This document shows, piece after piece, positions 44,624 to 49,835 of a stretch of DNA of 49,835 bases. A program made the translations under genes and the position numbers. This DNA is from Saprospiraceae bacterium (GTDB lineage: Bacteria > Bacteroidota > Bacteroidia > Chitinophagales > Saprospiraceae). The stretch spans positions 1 to 49,835 of the forward strand of contig JADKCC010000046.1 of the NCBI GenBank assembly GCA_016714785.1, read 5' to 3'. Each line of letters begins with the position of its first letter. The stretch's first letter is position 1. The notes under the pieces are model-generated. The model was not told where the DNA came from, did not search any database, and saw only the letters and a program-made list of their open reading frames with translations.

Positions 44624-45775
44624 TCATTGTTTCACTAGTTTAATTGTCCTATTATCAATTCTCAGGAAATAAAGACCATTTGATAAGTATGAAAAATTTT
44701 GCTGCTCAATATTTATTCCTGACCAAATAACTTGACCAAAATAATTAATTAGTGTGAAAAATTCTTTTCCAGTCGTGTTTGTCAGGTTGATTTTGTCTGA
44801 AAATGGATTCGGAAATGCTTTGATGGCTTCTTTAGTTTCGTTTAAGTCGTTAATTCCAGTTGTCAAGCAGCCTAATGTATAATTCTGGAAAAAAGACCAA
44901 AGTAAATCAGTCGCAATAATTTGAGTTGAAACAGGATTGTTGTTCGGATTTCCGCCTGGCCAACTATGACTACCGTCAGTGGTGGCATAATGATGAATTT
45001 CTACATTACATGAACAGTTATGTATTTTAATGAAGTCGTAATTCGTTCCATTGCCATTTATAATTGTGTCTCTTGATTGGCAATTGTTTTTCTGTGACCA
45101 TATATTCATTGTACTGTCCTGTGATGGGAAAAATATAGTTGTCAAAGGAGGAGCGCCACCCATACCACCATTGTAAAATACAATCGGGTCAACTTTTGAA
45201 TGAAAATTAATTATAGGTATTTTGTTTGTTGGATTACAAGGAAAATACATTTGAGAGCATGCATTGGGTGCAATAGCCGCAAAACGATGGCTTAATTCGC
45301 AAGCTAATCTATAGCAGAGCATACCGCCATTTGAAGAACCTGTTGCGTAAACTCGGGTCGTGTCAATTGGATAATTTGAGAACAAAGTATCTAATAAATT
45401 ATCGATGAAGCCAACATCATCAACATTTTGATTCATTGCAGGCGGACAACAATTACCGGCATTCCACGAACGATTTTGATTAAAAACCCGGCCTTCTGGA
45501 TAAACTACAATAAAACCAGAACTGTCAGCCTTTTCAGAAAGTTTACTCTGATATGCAAACACTGTCCAACCCTGCGAGCTTGTCGCTGCCTGTTGGCCGC
45601 CATGGAAACCTAATATTAATGGATAATTTGTGTTTGAATTATAGCCGAGTGGTAAATGAATGTTATACTTTCTCCAAACATTGTCAACGTATATGCTGTC
45701 GTAAACATCTGTTTGTCCGAAGCAACAAGTCAGCATAATAAAGTTCAAACAGAATAGTAAAAATAATTTTTTCAT
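44624..45775 (-). CDS. T9SS-secreted esterase, polyhydroxybutyrate depolymerase/feruloyl esterase (CE1/LpqC) type
   Basis: Signal peptide (LFLLFCLNFIMLTCCFGQ), then an alpha/beta hydrolase of the CE1/PHB-depolymerase family. Visible motifs are LPLGYNSNTNYPLILGFHGG, the nucleophile elbow ATGSSNGGML (Ser near residue 147), an acid region IINFHSKVDPIVFY and a C-terminal His in DGSHSWPGG. A T9SS type A sorting domain forms the last 70 residues (IKAFPNPFSDKINL through IKLVKQ). The gene is intact and is the sole cargo of the cassette between attC 5 (start core GTTATGT) and attC 4 (end core ACATAAC). It therefore joins a mobile cassette with a Bacteroidota-only secretion signal. Substrate class is inferred: ester-linked polymers or feruloyl/acetyl esters. 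Confidence 0.87.
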   Translation of the reverse strand: MKKLFLLFCLNFIMLTCCFGQTDVYDSIYVDNVWRKYNIHLPLGYNSNTNYPLILGFHGGQQAATSSQGWTVFAYQSKLSEKADSSGFIVVYPEGRVFNQNRSWNAGNCCPPAMNQNVDDVGFIDNLLDTLFSNYPIDTTRVYATGSSNGGMLCYRLACELSHRFAAIAPNACSQMYFPCNPTNKIPIINFHSKVDPIVFYNGGMGGAPPLTTIFFPSQDSTMNIWSQKNNCQSRDTIINGNGTNYDFIKIHNCSCNVEIHHYATTDGSHSWPGGNPNNNPVSTQIIATDLLWSFFQNYTLGCLTTGINDLNETKEAIKAFPNPFSDKINLTNTTGKEFFTLINYFGQVIWSGINIEQQNFSYLSNGLYFLRIDNRTIKLVKQ

Positions 45776-45842
45776 TTTGCAAAAGTTTAGTGTAAGACTG
45801 TCAAAATTGTCAAAGGTTTATTTGGTCGTCTTACAGGGTTGC

Positions 45843-45906
45843 ACATAACGGCTAGGCTACCTGCCGTGCGACGTATAGGAGCATGGACAGGTAGCTGGTG
45901 TTATGG
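45843..45906 (-). other. attC site 5
   Basis: Cores ACATAAC (45843-45849) and GTTATGG (45900-45906). Arms GGCTACCTGCC / GGACAGGTAGCT pair around a short centre. The stretch TAACGGCTAGGCTA is shared with attC site 7. Confidence 0.87.
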
Positions 45907-45914
45907 GCATTTTA

Positions 45915-46946
45915 TCACTCAATAACAGCATTCTCTAATATGGTAAACGATCTTTGTTCTGAATCAATTTCAGCCGTAATTCCATAAGGTATCGTGAATG
46001 TTGGGCAGGTGTGACCAAAATCCATACCTGTGATTATAGGTAACTCACCTAAACCTTCTTCCTTCAAAATCTTGATTATAGTTTCATCATATTCTCGCCA
46101 GAATTTATTGTGATAGGGTCTCCCGAAAATCAAACCACTGATGTTATGCAATATCCCAGAAGCCGCATAATTCCTCAGTATCCAGCCGAAGTATTCTGGG
46201 GCAATCATAAAATCAGAGGCTTCAAGGAACATTATTTTTCCCTTCCAATCTTTTGGAGAAACCCAGTACTCGGTATCTTTCAGATTTTCTAAAACTTCTA
46301 AACATCCTCCAAGCAATTTTCCGCTTACACTACCAATACCTTGTAGAAACCTCCACTCAGTGCTTTTTTCCAATTTTCGTGACTTCGTTTGATTTGCAGG
46401 GTCTCCCCAATCTAATAGCTCCGAGGTCCAACCCTCCTGGTTTGGGATGATAGTTCCAAGGGGATGGGCGGAAAATAGGCTGCGTTTAATATCATCTTTT
46501 TGATACTGGTACATCCCGTTGTTTTCTGCAAATCCAACCATTGCGGAAGTACCATAAAAAGAAGTTACCCCGGCTTTATAGAATGCAAAATGAGTTGCGG
46601 TAGTGTCAGAAAAGCCGATAAATATTTTAGGGTTTCCCTTGATTGTTTCAATATCAAGGTATTTGAGTAACCTGATGCTGTCGTCACCACCGATATTGGA
46701 AATAATTCCCTTAATTGATTCATCTGCCAAGGCTTCCATTAAATCATCTGCTCTTGCCTTTGGGTTTCGGTAAATCCAATCAGAAGGTTTCAAGGCATTT
46801 CGTGTTTCAACTACTTCCAATCCAAACGTTTCTTGTATCTGCTTTTTACCAATAGCATATCGGTGTGGAATGTCTCCCGCACCTCCCCAAGAAAGGGATA
46901 TCGTTGCTACTTTGTCGCCTTTTTTTAGTTTTTGAGGTTTAATCAT
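45915..46946 (-). CDS. S66-family peptidase, LD-carboxypeptidase/microcin C immunity protein MccF-like
   Basis: 343 residues with the S66 pattern: GDKVATISLSWGG, ISNIGGDDSIRLLKYLD, the nucleophile motif FIGFSDTTATHFAFYKAG (Ser near residue 111), GKLLGGCLEVLEN with the catalytic Glu, and MDFGHTCP with the catalytic His. The SWGG and HRYA features near the N-terminus place it with the MccF-like branch more than with murein recyclers. MccF cleaves processed microcin C and related aminoacyl nucleotides. No signal peptide, so it is cytoplasmic. Its ATG overlaps the stop of the upstream LigT-like gene, forming a coupled two-gene cassette. The gene is intact. Confidence 0.87.
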   Translation of the reverse strand: MIKPQKLKKGDKVATISLSWGGAGDIPHRYAIGKKQIQETFGLEVVETRNALKPSDWIYRNPKARADDLMEALADESIKGIISNIGGDDSIRLLKYLDIETIKGNPKIFIGFSDTTATHFAFYKAGVTSFYGTSAMVGFAENNGMYQYQKDDIKRSLFSAHPLGTIIPNQEGWTSELLDWGDPANQTKSRKLEKSTEWRFLQGIGSVSGKLLGGCLEVLENLKDTEYWVSPKDWKGKIMFLEASDFMIAPEYFGWILRNYAASGILHNISGLIFGRPYHNKFWREYDETIIKILKEEGLGELPIITGMDFGHTCPTFTIPYGITAEIDSEQRSFTILENAVIE

Positions 46947-47491
46947 CTGATTCGTCTAAGTCGTTAATGCTAAATTTTCTATTCACTATCCAGCCATTAC
47001 CATTGTCAAAGTAATAGAAAAGCCCTAATGTGCTAATCTTGAACTTAAACTTTGGATTGTATTTTTTTAAATATAGTTGTGCAATATGAAAAGATTCTGG
47101 ATTTTCAAAAGCGGCTACACTTATATGGAATCTAATATTCTCTCCTTCAAATTCAATGAGGCTCCAAGTCGAATCGCCTTTTTACTTCGGATAAGATTTT
47201 TTGATGCAATTCAGTAAGTTTTGGGTTCTGCTTCAAAGCCAAATAGATAACTTTGTCACTAAATGAACCGAACCCTTCCAATTCCATTTCAAAAGGTTTC
47301 ATGCTTCTTGACAAGTTCTCCAAGTATAAAACATGGTCTTCAATTTCATCTGTTTCGAAGGGGGACTTGATGGTAACATGAGGACTCTGCCTTGCCAATC
47401 CTGTACCCATTTCTTGATGAAGTTCCAATTGGATTTTTCTTATAAAATTATGGCTTTCAACATTTGCCATTATTGCATAGCCTATCGTCAT
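46939..47491 (-). pseudogene. LigT-like 2'-5' RNA ligase/cyclic phosphodiesterase family protein, one frameshift
   Basis: MTIGYAIMANVESHNFIRKI leads to the first H-x-T motif SPHVTIKSPF and a fold with LEGFGSFSDKVIYLAL. Near 47163 one base changes the frame, then it continues WSLIEFEGENIRFHISVAAF (second H-x-S motif) and KISTLGLFYYFDNGNGW to a stop at 46939-46941. Two HxT/S motifs define the 2H phosphoesterase superfamily. The start at 47491 lies about 20 bases inside the cassette boundary and follows AAGAAAGG, an unusually good but very close Shine-Dalgarno. It is first of the pair with the S66 gene, which it overlaps. Confidence 0.68.
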
Positions 47492-47509
47492 CCTTTCTTT
47501 TTTAATTGC

Positions 47510-47576
47510 CCATAACGTCGAGTACATGCGGCGTGGCGGCGATTAGCCGACATGATCGTCATGTACATTGTTACCT
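47510..47576 (-). other. attC site 6
   Basis: Cores CCATAAC (47510-47516) and GTTACCT (47570-47576). The interior (AGTACATGCGG ... CATGTACATT) differs from attC site 1 at only a few positions although eight kilobases apart. Confidence 0.87.
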
Positions 47577-47602
47577 GCTGGCTTTTCATTGTTTATTATA
47601 GT

Positions 47603-48082
47603 TTATAGTTTGAATTTCTCAACTTCATTAATTCTTATATGTTCTGAGAGCATTGAAAGGCTCACCTTTTCCGCGGAACCTATTTCAGCTTGAATTAATT
47701 CTTCAAGCTTATATAGAACATCTTTTCCGTATCTATATTTTGTCGGGTCAGAATCATAAAGTGCATTTATCTCTTCCGCCTTTTCCATTGGGTCTTCCAT
47801 TTTTCCGAATTTGCCATATTGAGCAAGAGCTTTTCTAAGCTTCCCTTTTGATATATCTTCAGTCTCTTTCGTCGCTTGTAAGATTAACACTTTAGCTCTG
47901 TCTTTTGATATTTCGGGAAAAACTACGTTAATATGATTTTCATTTAAAAAATAGCTTTCAATGTCGTAATATTTTGTAATTAAAATTGTTGTTATAGAAT
48001 CGAGTTCATAACTTCTTAAATGCTTTGATATTATTTGTTGTAGCTGTTGTGGATTATTATTGTCTCTATCTTGATGAATCAA
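47603..48082 (-). CDS. TOPRIM-like protein fragment, 5'-truncated (cassette cargo)
   Basis: No ATG start: the frame opens shortly after the Fic stop and reads LKRILIHQDRDNNNPQQL, which resembles the acidic DxD strand of TOPRIM-type domains. It is followed by ITKYYDIESYFLNENHI and a charged helical tail to 47603. The D-R-D and Y-D-I-E-S-Y-F segments recall the C-terminal half of OLD/DUF4435-like nuclease families. The N-terminal half that would carry an ATPase or the first TOPRIM Glu is missing. TTG 48082 is the earliest plausible start codon. It follows the fic gene with about 30 bases between and shares its cassette. Confidence 0.5.
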   Translation of the reverse strand: MIHQDRDNNNPQQLQQIISKHLRSYELDSITTILITKYYDIESYFLNENHINVVFPEISKDRAKVLILQATKETEDISKGKLRKALAQYGKFGKMEDPMEKAEEINALYDSDPTKYRYGKDVLYKLEELIQAEIGSAEKVSLSMLSEHIRINEVEKFKL

Positions 48083-48111
48083 AATTCTTTTAAGATTTTT
48101 TGACTTTTTAA

Positions 48112-48936
48112 TTAGTTTTTAGCAAAAAAGACAGAAGCGAGGAAGGGGTTGTCTTTACCGTCGTAAGATTCTAATTGCACCTTGTTTAAATCGAAATTAT
48201 GAATTTCAAGTATTTTTGAAATCATACTTGTATTCCCATCTTCTGTAAGGACAAGATATTCTTTAAAATCTTCGATTTCGTTTAATTCGTTTGCAATGGA
48301 TAAATATTGCTCAAGTTTCTCTTTGATTAATGATGAAAAATAATCGACAACGGGCTCTAAATTTCCTTTGTCCGCTTCAACTAAACTTTCATAATATTCT
48401 TTTCGCTTTTCATTTGGTATAGCGACCGGAAAAAAGCCATTTTTCAATAGAATAAGATTGAGAATTAAACGAGAAATACGACCATTACCATCTAAAAATG
48501 GATGAATTGAAACGAGTTTATGATGGAATAATATCGCTACAACCAATTGAGATATTTTATCATCTTCTTTAGCATTGTAGTACCAATCGAAAATTTCACT
48601 TATGTCATTGGAAATTGAATTGAAACCAAACTCAATTTTACTTCCATCGGGATGGATTGATGCGTAACTTTTTCCAAGACTTAAATATTTATTCTTTTTC
48701 TCTAAGTAAGAAGCTTTAAGTTTAGGGTCTTGTTGTGTCATAAAGTCTAACTCTAACCCTAATTCTTCTCTTATTTCTGGATTAAGAGAGTTCAAATGTG
48801 ATTTACTACCTATGATGAATGATTCCTGAGCAATTTTTAAAAGAGTAGAATTTCCATCACCTAACTCGTCAACTTTTTGTTTTAAGTTATTGATTTCTGA
48901 AATTATTTCTTTTTTACTTAGTTCAATTTCGTTCAT
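48112..48936 (-). CDS. Fic-domain protein (AMPylator family)
   Basis: 274 residues. The Fic core motif is IHPFLDGNGRISR (near residues 143-155), matching HxFx(D/E)GNGRxxR, preceded by the flap and by a helical N-terminus (MNEIELSKKEIISEINNLKQ). The C-terminus has a winged-helix-like segment. Fic enzymes transfer AMP or other nucleotide moieties to Tyr/Ser/Thr of target proteins. An inhibitory (S/T)xxxE(G/N) motif is not obvious. I choose ATG 48936 because the longer open frame would run into attC site 7; this ATG is about 25 bases inside the cassette. Intact. Confidence 0.87.
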   Translation of the reverse strand: MNEIELSKKEIISEINNLKQKVDELGDGNSTLLKIAQESFIIGSKSHLNSLNPEIREELGLELDFMTQQDPKLKASYLEKKNKYLSLGKSYASIHPDGSKIEFGFNSISNDISEIFDWYYNAKEDDKISQLVVAILFHHKLVSIHPFLDGNGRISRLILNLILLKNGFFPVAIPNEKRKEYYESLVEADKGNLEPVVDYFSSLIKEKLEQYLSIANELNEIEDFKEYLVLTEDGNTSMISKILEIHNFDLNKVQLESYDGKDNPFLASVFFAKN

Positions 48937-48956
48937 TGTCGGATTTTTAAGCTTGC

Positions 48957-49022
48957 AGGTAACGGCTAGGCTATGTGATGGATGAAGCGATAGCGAATCT
49001 ATCATCATAGCCGTTGTTATCT
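48957..49022 (-). other. attC site 7
   Basis: Cores AGGTAAC (48957-48963) and GTTATCT (49016-49022). Arms GGCTAGGCTATG / CATAGCC with GATGGATGAAGCGATAGCG...ATC between. Its right-hand core implies that the next cassette, cut by the window edge, begins with GTTATCT. Confidence 0.85.
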
Positions 49023-49035
49023 CGGGTTTATTAAT

Positions 49036-49340
49036 TCATTTTAATTTTTAGTTCTAATTTACCACCAAAGCCTAATTCAATAATCTTTTCAAGTGTCGAA
49101 ATTCATTGCTTCTTTGACTGAGTTTTCAATCTTTGGAAATATAGGATTTCGTTGTTCCCACCTTGTCATAAGTTCTTGTTGAGTTAGTCCTTTTTTAATC
49201 TTGCTTCTTGAAGCATTACTCCAATTTTGAAGTTGGCATAGCCTTCTTGAAGTTCATCTCTTTTCTTAATTGCCTGGTTTTCCAAAGAATTCTTCTTTTA
49301 ATTCATTAAGTGATCCTACATTATTTATTTTCTTGCTCAT
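49036..49340 (-). pseudogene. XRE-family antitoxin, copy 2, frameshifted
   Basis: Clear homologue of 38738-39046: starts MSKKINNVGSLNELKEEFFG and retains the HTH region in pieces, but several single-base insertions and deletions change the frame. Stop region and downstream bases (TCGGGTTTA near 49023) align with copy 1. Confidence 0.72.
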
Positions 49341-49669
49341 ATTCTTCTTTTATTTTTAAATGCTTTTATGATTTCAGATTTGGGTGTCTTTTTGAGATTT
49401 CTTTTGAAAGGGAATTAATCAATATAACCAATTGTTTCTCTGTGAAGAAACAAAATGTCCTATAGATGTTAGTTCCAAAGCTAACTCTAATCTCACAAAG
49501 ACCTTCTGTTCCTTTTAAATGTTTTAAATATGTTTCAGGAACTTGTCCAAGGTCTTCAATCAATTCTAAAGTCCAAATGATTTTCTTCGTTAGCGACTGG
49601 TTGCTTCCTTTAGGAATTCTTTAAAATAATCCTTGTAGTAACTACCTTCCGATGCTTTTTATTAACCAT
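49321..49669 (-). pseudogene. HigB/RelE-like toxin, copy 2, frameshifted
   Basis: Starts MVNKKHRKVVT at 49669 with the frame intact where copy 1 is broken. It then lacks one base (near 49638) before the KDYFKEFL segment, carries further indels, reads IEDLGQVPETYLKHLKGTEG and FCFFTEKQLVILINS, and is frameshifted again at the end. The indels differ in position from those of copy 1. Confidence 0.72.
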
Positions 49670-49693
49670 ACTGCAAAAAGATAAGAAATATTT

Positions 49694-49703
49694 CACTATA
49701 GTG
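49694..49703 (-). promoter_or_regulatory. Conserved operator palindrome of toxin-antitoxin copy 2
   Basis: CACTATAGTG as in copy 1, with GTTG on its upstream side. The -7 box is altered by two additional A/T pairs (TATCTTTTTG), so this promoter may be weaker. Confidence 0.55.
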
Positions 49704-49762
49704 CAACTTATTATTTTTATTCCTGACATAAAAAACTATATTTCCAAGTATCAAAGTATAAT

Positions 49763-49835
49763 TGCAGGAGATTGGATTCGAAGCCAATGTTACTAAAACT
49801 AGTAATAACCGCTACTATAGCAATTGCCTTCACCA
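49763..49835 (-). tRNA. Second copy of the tRNA-like gene, cut by the window edge
   Basis: Identical over most of its visible length to 39466-39552: same acceptor 3' strand GCAGGAG, variable arm and anticodon loop complement. One extra G in the T-loop (ATTCGAAGCCAAT) would disrupt the T-arm. The 5' acceptor and part of the D-arm are beyond the edge. Confidence 0.6.

Larger units (their letters stand above)
38728..49835 (-). mobile_element. Integron gene-cassette array (integrase not in window; CALIN or distal part of an integron)
   Basis: Seven attC-like sites of 58-134 bases separate minus-strand cargo. For each of the six complete cassettes the first core (R', GTTNNNN) is the exact reverse complement of the last core (R'') of the same cassette: GTTAGGA/TCCTAAC, GTTATGG/CCATAAC, GTTGAAC/GTTCAAC, GTTATGT/ACATAAC, GTTATGG/CCATAAC, GTTACCT/AGGTAAC. 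In several the complementarity extends beyond seven bases. Only GTTGAAC fits the textbook GTTRRRY core perfectly; the others deviate at one or more positions. No IntI gene is present, and since cassettes point left it would lie to the right of the window. The array contains one IS91-like insertion and, at its left end, an antisense group II intron. Confidence 0.85.

Overview
The window comes from a member of the Bacteroidota, most likely Saprospiraceae or a close relative. The evidence is: secreted proteins ending in type IX secretion (T9SS type A) sorting domains, dockerin-like modules and SYDPNDK-type domains; TlpA-like and DUF5916 proteins; a Bacteroidota-type LptE; and promoters of the form TTTG-N19/21-TAnnTTTG instead of -35/-10 boxes. 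The DNA is AT-rich, initiation at TTG or GTG is fairly common, and Shine-Dalgarno sequences are weak.

Bases 1 to about 34700 are ordinary chromosome. On the left are two leucine-rich-repeat surface proteins, both interrupted by small indels, then an alpha/beta hydrolase, a large dockerin-bearing surface protein, an SPFH protein, a double-NBD ABC ATPase, a di-haem cytochrome c peroxidase, a T9SS/dockerin protein, a TlpA-like lipoprotein, an ECF sigma factor with a small membrane partner, a DUF5916 outer-membrane protein, a DoxX-like protein, a three-gene glycosyltransferase operon, a lipoprotein, a SMUG2-type DNA glycosylase, LptE, a fatty-acid desaturase, a DEAD-box helicase and TypA/BipA. 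Several units are closed by clear intrinsic terminators. A 21-bp tandem array (16 units) lies just downstream of lptE.

From about 34800 the window becomes accessory. First come a Cys-motif protein of unknown function, Ada, and fragments of PEP-mutase and YdeI-type genes. Then comes a 5'-truncated group II intron reverse transcriptase (37788-38727). Its coding sequence is broken by repeated stem-loop elements that share one architecture.

The most interesting part is 38728-49835: an integron cassette array on the minus strand with seven attC sites (39594, 40431, 42076, 44553, 45843, 47510, 48957). In all six complete cassettes, the 7-base core at the cassette start is the exact reverse complement of the core at the cassette end, as integron cassettes require. 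No integron integrase is in the window; if present it would lie beyond the right edge, otherwise this is a CALIN (attC cluster lacking integrase). Cargo comprises a tRNA-like gene plus HigB/HigA-like toxin-antitoxin cassette at both ends of the array, a small membrane protein, a DUF6934-like pair with a decayed T9SS protein, a decayed IS91-like element with its tyrosine recombinase, a T9SS-secreted esterase, a LigT-like/S66 (MccF-like) pair and a Fic/TOPRIM-like pair. The group II intron is antisense to the cassettes and its 3' end abuts an attC core position, the habit of class C-attC introns.

Many single-base indels occur in homopolymers, especially in the right third and the first gene. 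From sequence alone I cannot tell real gene decay from consensus sequencing errors.
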